DNA of 64,000 nucleotides from Cyclina sinensis (Eukaryota; Mollusca; Bivalvia; Venerida; Veneridae): the NCBI GenBank assembly GCA_012932295.1, contig JAAONU010000013.1:39384627-39448626 (forward strand), in the 5' to 3' direction. The stretch's first letter is position 1; the number at the start of each line of letters is the position of its first letter. This document shows positions 1 to 12,296 of this stretch, in pieces. The notes beneath the pieces were generated by a model. The model worked only from the letters and a program-made list of their open reading frames with translations, was not told the origin of the DNA and did no database searches. The position numbers and the translations under genes are program-made.

Positions 1-447
1 GCAAAGGAGTTTAAGCACTAAGTAGTAGATGGCCTTTCCGAGAAAAGACTAGACGTTATTTTACCTCGTATACGCTGCCAGGGGGTATTCGTGCATTCGC
101 ACATAAAACTGTTCTTAAATATTTTTTGTTTCCATTACATATAAATATCATTCAAACTGGAAAAAATACAGCTTAACCTGTTGATAAAACTTGTATCTTT
201 TTCAAATGATTTTTGACATGCCTTTAGATTGATAGTGAATCACTTACGTCTGTTTAAAAAAGTAATGACATTGTTCAGAAACATATCGACCATATATAAT
301 GTCTTGAGAAGTAGTCTGTTGTCGGGGAACAAATTTAATTTCTTTCCTACGTTACCATCAAAATTGGATAGTAAACCATGCTGTTAGGCAGAATAAATAA
401 TTCCAAAAGAGAGAGCAATGACCTGGCTTAATTTGTGTCAAACAAAG
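1..447. other. noncoding, no feature seen
   Basis: AT-rich sequence with stops in all frames. I see no exon, RNA gene or clear repeat before the palindromic MITE that follows. Confidence 0.5.
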
Positions 448-534
448 TACAGTAGAACCCCTCCAAACCGGACCCTTTCTAAACCGGGCAAACGGTCCAG
501 TCACAAGCGTCCGGTTTGGAGGGGTTCTACTGTA
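448..534. mobile_element. 83-bp palindromic MITE with TA target duplication
   Basis: The element at 450-532 starts CAGTAGAACCCCTCC and ends with the exact reverse complement. The inverted arms match perfectly for 24 bp. TA flanks both ends (448-449 and 533-534). TA duplications and CAGT-type ends are characteristic of Tc1/mariner and pogo-like elements, so this is best read as a non-autonomous pogo/mariner-type MITE. It encodes nothing. The perfect arms suggest a recent insertion or recent correction. Confidence 0.85.
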
Positions 535-1418
535 TAATAATTGAAGTGTCTATAGAGAGACTGTTGTAATTCAAGATATTTTCATACCACTTTATCTGAT
601 TTGAAAACTTACATTACAGTACGATTAAATTAATTTGCAACTCCTCGATTCGATTTCTTTCGGCAGTTGCGATTAGGAAAAAAGTTCGAATTTCGATAGT
701 TTAATGTACACGCTATTCTTTCATCGTATAATTCATTAGTGACATTACATAAAACGTAACTTAAGATTTCCCAAGTGAAAATAAAATACTTTGATGTCGC
801 TATTAAAGTTGTTTACTATTTACATCAATGCATTACTTCCTGTAAACAAACAATTATGATATCTCTGCGTGGTGATGACAATCTGGAAGTGTTTTATAGA
901 CTCTTAAGATTTGTTTCAATTTGTCAGAGATGACAAACAAACAGCACCTCGTAAGATCAACAGTCTGTTTGGGCTTCTCAATTTGCAAGAAAAAAATGGA
1001 CATACCTTCTAAATATTGTACTGCTTTTCCGGTTTACGAAAAAAACATGGCTGGTTTTTTAGTTTGTGCTAGCAAAATGAACAATTTTTAATTGTTTCTT
1101 TATTGCCTGAGGAGAATGTGTGACATTTTTCATTTTTGGATTTAAGATAAACGCTGATGCTGATGCTGCCTTTTTGGTGAGGAATTTTTACAAGTTTAAT
1201 GCTAGGTTATACAATTTCATCTGATAAATAGTATCTCCAATGGGTCGCAGTCAACGTACAAAAGAATAAACGTCAGAGACAGAAGTCCTCACCTGGAAAA
1301 GAATCTGATACTTTATTTAAAAAATACAAAAATAGCTGATTAGTGATTTAACAAGCTGAATTAGTCTTTACTACGAAATTGAAGACGAAAGCATCGTTAC
1401 TGAAAATCTCAAACTTTC
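535..1418. other. noncoding, no feature seen
   Basis: AT-rich DNA with no supported exon. It may include the 5' part of the retroelement whose ORF1 remnant begins at 1444, but no boundary is visible. Confidence 0.4.
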
Positions 1419-1443
1419 TCAAACCCCACCCAATACAACCAAC

Positions 1444-2219
1444 ATGGCGGCGTCCATTTCAAAAGACGTTTTAAAAAAATTGGCATCAATAATTGCAACC
1501 GAACTAAAACCCGATCTTATCAGTGAGATTAAAAGTAAATTATTTAAAGTCATAAAACAATATATTGAGGCTGAAGTGATTAAAACTGTCCGTTCTGAGT
1601 GTGAGAAGATAAATAGTGAAAACAAAACTTGACACGCAGAAGCTACTAATCTTTGTGATGTAAACAACAAGTTGATGAATGAACTAAAATCTACACGGCT
1701 CGAACTCGATGAAATCGAACAATACGGGCAGCGTATGTGCCTCGAGTTATCAGGTTTCCCAGACGACACTTCTGATAACACCGAAAACGTTGCAGGTAAA
1801 ATTTTAAACCAGGCTAAAAAATGAGCATTCAGTTAGCCCCCGATGATATTGACCGTTGTCACAGACTCGGGAAGCCCAGTTCAGGAGCTACAACTCCCAG
1901 AAAGATCATCATTAAATTCACAAACTCTGGTGCTCGACAAAGATTATAGGAGGCTCGTAAAATACTAGGAGATGGCATTTATGTACAGGAATATTTGACT
2001 CGTATGAGACAAAAACTGAGTTTCGAAGCACGTCAAATTGTAAGGTCAAAAGTTCTTTCTAAAACATGGGTTTCGGGATGTAAAGTTTTCGGATCCCTGC
2101 CAATTGCTGGAACAACTGACGGCAGGTACCAAAGCTGTGCTTATCAAGAACATGGATGTGATCCAGGCGATCAGAGATGGCAATGTTTTGGTATTATAAT
2201 GATTAGTCTTTGTTTGTAA
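1444..2219 (+). pseudogene. decayed LINE ORF1-like coiled-coil protein
   Basis: A start codon at 1444 follows an AACATGGCGGCG context and opens a 62-codon helical, charged segment interrupted by TGA at 1630. In the same frame the sequence continues with a coiled-coil-like stretch containing EIEQYGQRMCLELSGFP. That resembles the EQYxRRNxLEIxGIPE signature at the start of the RNA-binding part of LINE ORF1 (transposase_22-like) proteins. Further on, after frame changes, IDRCHRLGKP and an IIIKF strand match the same domain. Several stops and shifts make it non-functional. No endonuclease or reverse transcriptase follows before 3460. The opposite-strand reading of the first part is a shadow. Confidence 0.7.
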
Positions 2220-3465
2220 ACATTTTGACATTCCGTATATACACATCGTGTTACACATCACATTCAGTTGGTCAACGTTCTTTTAAAACTAGGGTCAACT
2301 TCATGAGCGTTCCACTACAGTGAACTTACAATAGACTCTTATTATTGTGTATGGAAAAATCCCAGTTTAACTTTTCATTCAATTAATTATATTATGTTAT
2401 CTATGTCTCTGGAAGAATATCTTTAAATTTGTTCACCTTTCATTTTTAGTGCCTTGTAAATTTTTCTCCTACCACTCATGTAAAATTACGTGCTCATAAA
2501 CTGTAATCGTTTTTTGAACAGATGTTTAAAAATAGTAACTATAGCTATTTGGTCCATGTATTTCACGGACTGACCTCTTGTATAAATATGTTATCGTAAG
2601 ATATATTGCTTTGAATTTCCTTGTATGTTTTCACCCACTTCCTTAGATTAACTATTTGCGTGGGCTGTCATATATCACCAATACTTACGTTTATTCCTGT
2701 AAAATATATAATTATACATATTATGACTTCTATGGGTATAAATGTCAAGTTTATATGATAAGGGTTGACAATTAAGGCAGCCCGAAGGTCTCTTTGCAAC
2801 TAAATTTTATATGGATAGTCAAATCGCCTTTGAAATTGGACTTTCGAATTTTCAAAGATTATCCAAATATTTTCATAATGATAAACTTTTTTATTTCAAT
2901 TATGAAATCCGCAGCTGGTTTGAAGGCAGCTGGTTTGAAGGCACCTTCGATTTTTTTACGATATGTGTAGAAACACATGTCAATTTCGTTTGTATATTAA
3001 AAAATCAATTAATGATTACAATTCTGCATTAATGTTTCATGTAAGGTATGTTGATATATGTGTGTGTATATACATATAGTTTTGTAAATCAGAGCCAAGT
3101 TTAAGAGGGATTTACTTACTCATTGAAACAAGTCAGTTTATGAAAAACACTGTCATTATGATAACCGGTACAGAAGAGACATAGTGTTGCGTGTAAAGTT
3201 TTAAAGATTTTGATACCTAGTAAAGAGACCTATAAGTTAGTGGTTTATAGATTAATTTTGATATGACAATGTTCACTATGTAACTGCATATGAAAAATTC
3301 GGCTGGTATTTTCATTATCAATCAAAATTGATCTTCTCCAAACATTTGATGATTGTTGATATTATGTATATATGTTAATGTCATACACTGTTGGCTATTT
3401 TGCATGCTCTGTGTCCTCATGGGCTTTAAAGCCTATTGGAATAAAATAAAATGTCTATAACCTGT
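2220..3465 (+). mobile_element. probable 3' untranslated part of the ORF1-only retroelement
   Basis: AT-rich noncoding DNA follows the ORF1 remnant. It ends near 3425-3460 with a GGGCTTTAAAGCCTATTGG hairpin-like motif directly followed by AATAAAATAAAA, which resembles LINE 3' termini. No RT motif was found in any frame across it. Assignment to the same element as the ORF1 remnant is inference from position and strand. Confidence 0.45.
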
Positions 3466-4008
3466 AGGTAAATAGCGATTTTCACGTGTTTTTTATACAG
3501 TGTCGCGTGATTATCATGGATATGGAAAGTTGGTTCATAATCCCATTCTGTAAATTTAGAAAGAGTACACTGATTATAGATTTATTATATTACCTAAGAC
3601 TGTGTTGTATTGTTCGTATTGCAACCGCCGATATTTTTATTAGTAATTGTAATGGGATAACTTGTTTGAAATTGATTGATGTCTCAATTTAATTATCACT
3701 TAAACTTCCTCTCGCTCGCTATGTAATGAGTCACACTTTTTTATGTTTTTGTATTTATATAATCACATTCTTTCATCGCTATGGTTTAAATATTGGGTTT
3801 TGTATCACATTTTGATGACACGTTGTCATATATTTTCTTCAGGTATCAATCAATGAAGTAAGAATGGAATCATTCTTCAGATTTTTCAGAATTTTTCTTT
3901 TCTGTATTGTTTCTGTTTTGAATTGCCTGTCCCGCACATCTCTGTCCATAATGACTTGTGAAGTCCTGTTGTTGCCTTCTAGACTTCCTTTCCTAATACT
4001 TTTACCTA
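3466..4008. other. noncoding between two retroelements
   Basis: AT-rich sequence with no supported exon. It may contain the 5' leader of the LINE that becomes recognisable at 4009. Confidence 0.35.
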
Positions 4009-7000
4009 ATGGGTAGTAATGACTTATCTGCCTGGAGAGCAACAATAGGACTTAATTACAACCGAAAACAGAGAATTTTGTTGACAATTAGATATATTTA
4101 CAGACTCCGTCTTTTTCAATGGTTGTACCTTATTTTTTCACTGTTTAAACGTACTTTCATTTCATTGCTGGGCAAATTAAACCAATTTCAACGCGAATTT
4201 TACTTTTTCAAAATTACTGTAATAATACTTTTACTATTAGAAAATATATGTGTAAATCAAAAAATACCAAGGACAAAATATAACATAACTGTATTTGATA
4301 GTTCTGAAGATCCTACAACGTATTACTATTTTTCAAGGTTAATTCTTAAGCTATCAGGCGACATCGAACTTAATCCAGGTCAAACTTTTAACACTGATAA
4401 TTGTCTCTCTATTGTTCGCCAAAATATACGCAGCATAAGAAATAAAATGCCCTGTGTTAAGAATGCATTTTCTGACTTTGATTTAATAAGCTTTACAGAA
4501 ACTCTTAGATTGTTTTTTAACTGTAGATGACTTTGATTACTTTTTCAGAAAGGATAATACAACACACCCAGGTGTTTTTTGGTATATGTTTTATCACATT
4601 TAAGGCCTAAAAGACTTTTGCATCTTGAAAGACTTTTACCGGAATCGTTTTGGATCTAAATTAAAGACAAAAGTCAAACTTTTTTATTTGTACCGTATAT
4701 CGCTCCCCAAACAGTGCAGTTGAGTTTTGGGATAGATTTAATGTATGTCTCGAAAATGCAATTGATAGTAACAACAATACAGTTATCTTAGGAGATATAA
4801 ATGAAGATCAATTAAATAAGCATACGTTCATTTATATATAAATCTCAAATTTGAGAAACCGTATAAAAGGCGAGTTTGGAATTATAAAAATGCAGATTTT
4901 AATAAACTTAACGACATTATTAAAATCTTTAACTGGTCATTTTTACAACATGACACAATCGACATGGCTTGTGAGAAATTTATAAATACATTTATTGACC
5001 TTGCTAAAACTTGTATTCCGACATATTTTACAACAGTTAGACCTGGTGATAAGCCTTGGTATAATTCTGAGATTCGAAAATTTTCAAGAAAACGAGACTG
5101 TCTCAATCAAAAAGCCGTTATAACTAAAAGACAGACTGACTGGTTAAATTACAAACACATACGAAACAAGGCCAATAATATGAAAAAAACAAGAGGTTTT
5201 CTTCAATCATTTAGAACATTCCCTTTTAGACCTACTAGTATCTAAAAATAATCAGTCGCAGTACTGGAAAACAATGAAAATGCTCATAAAAGAAAATTCT
5301 TGTAAATGTGAAAGAATTCCACCTCTTAAAAATGAAAACGGAACATATTCTATAACAAATGAGGAAATTGCCAATAATCTAACAACTATTTTATTTCCAT
5401 CTCAACCTTAGAGTCCAATACATCCATACCTTCATTTACTTCTATAACAAATGCCACTATTACTGATGTTATCATAACTGAGCAGGAAATAGCGGATGTC
5501 TTAAATAATTTGGTTATAAAAAGTCTAGTGGACCTGACAAAATAAGTCACCGAATGTTAAAAGAAACACCAAAAACCATTAAACATCCCTTAGCTATTCT
5601 ATTCAATCGGTCAATTCAAGAGACTATATATCCAAGGTCTTTCAAACTTGCACATGTCATGCCACCACTGTTCAAATTATAGACCTATTTCTTTAATAAG
5701 CTGTGTGGGTAAAGTAATGGAACGTGTCATGTTCAAACATTTGTATAACTACCTACATTGCAATGGTCTAATTTATGATAAACAGTCAGGATTTTTACCA
5801 GGCCACTCTACTGTATACGAGCTTATCGACTTATATAATAGATTTGTGAATCTTATAATGAAAAACAACTTACTTGTATCGCCTTCTGTGATATTTCCAA
5901 AGCATTTGATCGAGTCTGGCACGCGGGTCTAATTTTCAAACTAAAACAATATGGAATAACTGGGAAACTAAATAGGTGGATTGAAAATTATCTTAATAAC
6001 AGAAGACAACGCGTTTTTGTAGGGACTTCGTTTTCTGAGACAAAATATATAAATTCAGGTGTACCTCAAGGCTCGGTATTAGGTCCTTTGTTATTGCTAT
6101 GTTAATGATATTACAGAACTATTAGACAGTTCAGCCAGACTTTTCGCAGACGACTGTTCATTGGCAGTTACAAGCTATAATAAGGATATAATCGAAGCAA
6201 AATTGAATTCTGATCTACAAACAATCTCTGAATGGTCGAAGAAATGGTTGGTAAAATTTAATCCATCTAATACTAGTTTGACCGTTGTCGATCATCATAT
6301 ACACCTTGGAGTTACTTTAAGTAAAGACGGAACGTGGCATGAACATATTTCACAAATAATTTCCTCAGCATCAAAAGTACTACTTTCCATGTGAATTTTG
6401 AAGTTTAAATTAAAACGTCAAACCCTTAACCAAATTTACATTTCTTATCTTCGTCCAATACTTGGGATAACTGTACTGCCTGCGAGAAAGAATCTTTAGA
6501 AAAACTGCAATACGAAACCGCTAAGGTAGTAACAGGTCTCACTCGTTCAGTTTCTATTGAAAGACTTTTGAAAGAAATTGGTTGGATGCCCCTTTCAGAT
6601 CGACGCTTAATGCAAAAACTAGCACTTGTATATAAACAGATTCACAATTACTTACCATTATTTCTATCAGACTTATTTCCTCCTTTGGTGCAAGAAAATA
6701 ATCCGTACAATTTACGTAATAATTCAAACTACGTTACAGTATCTAGGCGTCTAGAAATTTATTCTAAATCTGTTATTCCTTCATGTGTAAAACTTTGGAA
6801 CGATTTCGATCCCGAAATCCGTAATTCCCCAACATTGTCTATGTTTAAAAGTAATCTAAAACGTCATTTTAACCCTCCTCACATCCCAATCTATTTTAAC
6901 TTTGGGGAGAGAACTTATAGCAATTTACCATGCAAGAATTCGTAACAATTATAGTAATCTCAACGCGGATCTTTACAGGAATCATTTAAGGGATAACAGT

Positions 7001-7230
7001 AATTGTGATTGCTGGAAACTCTACTGAAGATGCATACCATTATTTTTTTGAATGTCAAAGATATGCTCAACAAAGGGTCAATCTTTTTCAGTTTAACAGA
7101 CTTTATTATCCACTTAACATAAATATCATTCTATTTGGAAACGAAACTTTTTCAGATGAAGACAATGCCGTTATTTTTAATGAAGTTCAAAAAATCATTA
7201 AGAATACTGATCGTTTTAGAAGATAATAGT
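4009..7230 (+). pseudogene. decayed non-LTR retrotransposon ORF2 (EN-RT-C-terminal domain) with 2A-like motif
   Basis: Pieces of one LINE polyprotein read in order in shifting frames. 4009-4530 holds an N-terminal segment with a 2A-like motif (GDIELNPGQ) and then the endonuclease start SIVRQNIRSIRNKM. About 4690-5560 covers degraded endonuclease and linker. 5560-6400 is RT: NYRPISLISCVGKVMER, then SKAFDRVWHAGLI after a shift, SGVPQGSVLGP, and the catalytic FADD at about 6145. 6568-6945 is the C-terminal domain with VIPSCVKLWNDFDPEIRNSP. 7005-7226 has a HYFFECQRY knuckle. The motifs fit the CR1/L2/Jockey-like group. Multiple stops and frameshifts show it is dead. A shortened endonuclease suggests internal deletion. 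Confidence 0.85.
4330..4384 (+). other. 2A-like ribosome-skipping motif in the LINE N-terminus
   Basis: The peptide LILKLSGDIELNPGQ matches the 2A consensus D-(V/I)-E-x-N-P-G followed by P, except that the last residue is Q. It lies just upstream of the endonuclease start. 2A-like sequences are known at the N-terminus of non-LTR retrotransposons of marine invertebrates. The terminal proline is essential in known 2As, so this copy is expected to be inactive. Confidence 0.75.
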
Positions 7231-7668
7231 ACAACTGTTTTTATTTTTATAGACTGTTTTATAATATTTTCATTTTAATTGACGTGAGCCATAAAACTAC
7301 TAATAATCTCTGTTTATTGGTTGACTTATGCAAAGGGATATGGGATTTGTGGGACGGCAGACATGCAGCAGCATTACAAGTTACTTGTAACAACAAGTTA
7401 CTTCTAAAATTACTTATCTATTTTATTATGTAAAAACTTCTTAAAACCGCTTCTTCTTTTTCTAATTTTCTAATGAAACGATAAAGACTTATTTAAGGCA
7501 CAAAAATCGGAGTAAATTTGACTAAAATTTAGACGTTTAGGAGAGGGCAGTCTCTAATGTTGTCATAACTTGTTGCCCGATCCTTTTACACATTTTTGTA
7601 CTTCTGATATCCTGTATTGTATTGTATAATCATATTTATTTAAATGTGCAAATATTTGTAATAAAATA
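7231..7668 (+). mobile_element. LINE 3' untranslated region
   Basis: AT-rich noncoding tail after the last LINE codons, ending near 7660 with TGTAATAAAATAATATC, which contains a polyadenylation signal. The boundary is approximate. Confidence 0.45.
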
Positions 7669-9955
7669 ATATCAAACTAATTAAACTTTACAAACAGATA
7701 TTTATTTTCGTTCTGCTTCTACCTTGATTACTGACCTTACAGAGGAATGCCGGATAAACCTGTTAACATCCTGACAATGTGTCACATGGTTAGCTATATT
7801 CAGCTTAGTACGTATTCCTACGCTCACATATGTGTCACTGCTAATAATGACATTAATTTTTAAACAAGCGTAGACTAGTGCTACTTGCATTATTTGAGCA
7901 CGGTTCTGTATTTCCTGCCTGTACTAAACAGCTTAAACCATGATTTTTATATTGAAACACACTAATCTCGTAAAGTTCATTTTTGTTTCGTTTTCAAGCA
8001 AGTTTGTGTAGGAACAATACGTTGTTATCTGAGTAGATATGTTTTTTTTAAGTTAACAGTGATCATGAATGATATGGTTTGATATGATTGAACAAAACTG
8101 AGCTTTTGTATACCCAATAATAATTGTCAATAATAAAATCTAAATTTAAGACGAGATTTATTGACCTTGCGAATAATATTCAACCAACAAATAAATATCT
8201 GGCTTCCGGAAAATTCACAACGCTGAAAAAAGGAAGAGAAAAACTTACTTTCTGTGTTATCTGTTTTACATATAATCTGTAAAAAATTGCCTAATGACAT
8301 TAGGACCAATAATTGTTTTTAGGAGCCGTGCGAGATATATTAGAAAAAGTATTAGGTTTTTAATGCTTCTCTTTTCTTCTTTGGGGTATAAAGAATGTCA
8401 TTGATTTTCAACATAAATAAGAAACGAATAAAATACAAACATAATTCAATTTTTTTTTGCTATCCATAATAACGAATCATTGCATACGAAGGGGAACTTT
8501 TAAAAAGTATATTTACATCAATGGGCAAATGTATCTTTGTAATTAGGGTAGATTAGAGGTAGATCTTTGGACCATCTTTTTCAATGAAGATTATGCTCAA
8601 ACGATGTTTCCTCTTTCCATTCTATGACAAAATATTTAACAGTTTCTTACTGCCTTATTAGCTTAGGCAAATTATTGTCGAATCTTACATTAATACAGGC
8701 AAATTAATCAAGTTCTATTCTTTAAGAGCATCCGATTATGTATAAGTTTTTGTAAGCTCTTAAAACTGTTACTGTTCACCTTAAAGAAATCATTTTCATA
8801 CCTACAAGTCGCTTAATAGTCTTTTGCCAACAATATCTACTGAGAACGGATCAGACGGGTCAAAGACAATTTCCCGTTAAGTAAATCATATGTTAGAGGC
8901 TTAGAAAAATTATGCGTTGCCTCGATAGTTGTGATCAGTGAAACAAAATAATATATAGATCAAATACCTTTCAATTTTTAAGGTTTAGTTTTCTTTTTTA
9001 AGAGACTAACAATAAAGCATTTTTGGCACTAAAATGCACTTTATGTCAATAGAGCAACACAGCATACAGTTGCAATATATAACGACAAAAAACACTTTTT
9101 CCATGAAAATATATCTTATTTACATCTAGTGCGTCTAGCACCATATTTGTCGACAGTATGACTAACTTATTATTAGATTGATAGGGGTGTTATCGGTTTG
9201 TTTTCAAGGAAAATTGCTTAGAGATATTAAGAGTTGTTCCTGAACTAAATTAATTTTGTATAATTTAAGAAAATCAAATATACAGATGCGCTTACGCACA
9301 TCTAAAATATAACTTTTGGTTTATATGCAAGTTTCAGGTCACACCCAAATACACCCTAGACTGTTCAGTCTGTAAACTTGCAGTATGGACCTCAAGCCAT
9401 GTTTCATATATTAAATAGATCATGCAAATCGGTCTTAGGTTTGTTCAGAAACGTTACATACATTGGACAATAGTTGAGTCTGATTACATATACGGCAGTT
9501 AATCTCGAGTTCTTTAGTATGACATTGTAGTCTGTATACCTGGTTATTTAGGCACACACACACATTCTACTGAATTTTCAGAAGTTTGAGACAGGATTTT
9601 ACAATAAAAATGGGACAGGCCTGAAAATACAAGAAGCTAAGACTGTTTGCAAAATGTAGTCACCTAATCATGCGTTTCTATGACTTTCATAAAAATACAA
9701 ACAGCATTCCTTCACATTTCCTCTTTGTAAATCAATAAGCAGTTGATGATGTTGTAATGATAGCTTTTTTTCTGAGAAATATGAAGCGAAAAATCAAATC
9801 AAGGTCGAAGACTGTTTCCAAAATAGCACTGGTCAGAAACACCTCACAGGCATTAATCATCATGATTGAGTCCACAAAAAAGACATTTAAGTATCTGTTT
9901 GAGTGGTACGAGATGATATTGTCGCCTACACAAGCCAAAGGCTGACACGGCAAAT
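7669..9955. other. noncoding, no supported gene
   Basis: AT-rich intergenic DNA. Short open frames exist (for example 7702-7890 and 9732-9953) but none has a recognisable motif, splice partner or codon pattern. Confidence 0.4.
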
Positions 9956-9959
9956 ACTA

Positions 9960-10600
9960 ATTATTCTGATGTTGAACCAGAGGCTCAGAATGAGCTATTG
10001 TAATAATATTCCGTCGGTCGCCCTGGTGTCCGTTGTCCACCACTTTCTCTAAACAACATCTCCTCTGGAACCACTAGGCCAAAGTTGAGGCAGCGGTTAA
10101 GTTCCTTGCATGAAGTTCTACAACTATAGTTCAAAGAATTACATTCCTTGCAGAACTCGTGTTATGTTGCTACTTGAATGAAAAACTGTAAAAATCTTCT
10201 TCAAAATCATCTAAAACCACAGGGCCAAGAGCTCTGACATTTAGTGTAACAGCAATGTTTATTTTACCTCTACCAAGTTGGTTTAAATAATATCCCCGTG
10301 GTCACTGTTGCCCCCTGTTCCAGTGGTCACTGTTTTACCTAGACATATAGATGGTATAATCTTCTTTCTTAAACCGCAGAGCACGGAATCTAGGTATTTG
10401 CTGTGTAGCTTTGTGAAGTAGACCTCTTCCAAGACTATTCAACTGATGATCTTCGTGTCAAAATTGGCCCTGCATCAGGGAATAACCTGTTTTATAATTA
10501 TAGACTTACGTAGGCTTTTAAGTCTTCTTGTCAGAAGCCACAAAGCCTAAAGTTAAGGTAAATAGTGGGCTGCATTGTGTTGCTGTCCTCCACTATATTT
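9960..10600. repeat. degenerate tandem-core repeat element
   Basis: Starts around CCGTCGGTCGCCCTGGTGTCC and contains diverged units with phrases such as CTCTGGAACCACTAGGCCAA and AGTGGTCACTGTT that recur in related form at 13420-13740 and 28590-28830. It encodes nothing. It resembles the tandem-core non-autonomous elements common in bivalves. Boundaries are approximate. Confidence 0.5.
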
Positions 10601-10899
10601 ATTCAGATCATGACCTCAACATATCAAAGCCATTTGCGTCTCATTCAGTATCATAAAATAGTGCAATTTTCTTTATATACCAGCAATATGACACAACGTA
10701 ATTTTCAGACATCTGCGCAGCCATAAAATAATATACATATTATATATTGATTACAGCCATTCAGAGAAGAAACTGAAATGTATGTCCATTGTTATGCACA
10801 GTATACGTTTCAATATAAATTAAAATAATGTTCTTTCTTTCAGTTAAAACTAAGCTTGTAAACTATTATAGGTGCATTTTTAAAGATCTTTATACAAGC

Positions 10900-12070
10900 T
10901 CGAATTGTGATTTACTTTTTATACGTCCGTTTGAAAAACAGAACGTATTATGGGAACGCCCATGGCGGACGAGCGGATACAGTTTTGTCCGGAGCATATC
11001 TTCAACATCCATGGATGGATTTTAATGATACTTGGTACCAATGTTTAACATCGTGGCGGGTAGTGTCGCGCGCATGAATCAACTCTCTAGATTAAAGGTC
11101 AAGGTCACACTTTGAAGTTAGAAAAACGCTTGTCTTCATGCGTTGAGGGATTTTAATATAACTTGGCATAAATGTTCAACATTTTAAGACGGAGTGTCGC
11201 GTGCAAAATTTAGATATCTGTGGCCAAGGTCAAGGGTCACACACAGAGGTCAAATGTCAGAAAAAAATATGAAAATGTGAGTATGGACCATTTAGTCATC
11301 ATGAACTGAGGGATTCTATCACAAATGTTTGCCGTCATGAGACTGAGCATTACACGCAAAATCCTGGTCCATATATGCAAGGTCACGGTCACTAGAGATG
11401 ATGAAATGTGTAGATTTTGTCCGAGATATATCTTCTAGATGCATGGAAGTATTTTAGTATTACTTGATACAAAAGTTCACCATCATGAATTGTAGTGACG
11501 CGCGCATGAACCAGGTCTATTATTCAATGGTCAAGTTCACACCTAGAGGTCAGTGGGAAATCCTTTTCTAGGAGCAAAACTTCTCCATGTATTGAGAGAT
11601 TTTAATATACATTATATATTTTAATATAGTAACTTGGCACAAAATGTTGACCATTGTAAAGCGGAGTGTCGCGTGCAAAATTCAGGTCCCTGTGGCCAAC
11701 GTAAGGGTCACACATAGAGGTCAAAGGTCAGATAAAAATATGAAAATGTGTGTATGGACCATTTAATCATCATGAATTGAGGGATTTTATCACAAATGTT
11801 CACGATCATGAGACTGAGGGTTACACGCATAATCCTGGTCGGTCCATATATGTAAGGTGAAGGTCACTAGAGATGATGAAATGTCCAGATTTTTGGTCGC
11901 GGAACATGCATTGAGGGATTCAAGTATTACTTGATACTAAAGAGGTTATTGCAAATGTTTGTTTCACTATCCATCACTAGAAATAATCAAACTTGCTCAC
12001 CTACTAACACCTCTTTTTTAACCATTATGCCCACATCTTCTGCAAAGCTTTTGTGACGGGCGTATTTTGT
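10900..12070. repeat. tandem repeat element with ~471-bp period
   Basis: Two long units can be aligned. GGAGTGTCGCGTGC occurs at about 11191 and 11663, and AGACTGAG at about 11340 and 11811, giving an offset of 471-472 bp. Partial units lie before the first. The left end has ACGTATTATGGGAACGCCC near 10945 and the right end has GGGCGTATTTTGTGAC near 12058. These two ends are roughly inverted around GGGCGT. No coding capacity. The right end lies only ~45 bp before the start of the cysteine-rich gene. Confidence 0.65.
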
Positions 12071-12114
12071 GACAATGGCGCCCTTGATATGAAAAGCTAT
12101 TGTCAAAATATTTA

Positions 12115-12296
12115 ATGAATTTTTCAGGCTTTCTGATTGTGATCAAATTTTACCTGATATGCCTTTGCGGAGGGAGCTGCCCACTAGACTGGTCGTTGTC
12201 TCAGGTGATGAAGTGTTTATATAATGTTACATATGGAGTGAACGGTACCAATGTACTCGCCGGCACTGACACAGAAACCATACGGTCCTTCTGTCT
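12115..12296 (+). CDS. exon 1 of the cysteine-rich gene
   Basis: Encodes residues 1-60: the hydrophobic leader followed by GGSCPLDWSLSQVMKCLYN and ending at SFC plus two bases. The donor CT|GTAAGT at 12297 is a strong match. An N-x-T glycosylation site (NVT) lies in the mature part. The start is uncertain. Confidence 0.5.

Noticed and set aside
1419..1781. 120-residue minus-strand frame
   Set aside because: Shadow of the LINE ORF1 remnant on the plus strand.
9732..9953. Hydrophobic minus-strand frame and its plus-strand partner
   Set aside because: No motif, no clear splice sites on either strand; could not be tied to any gene.
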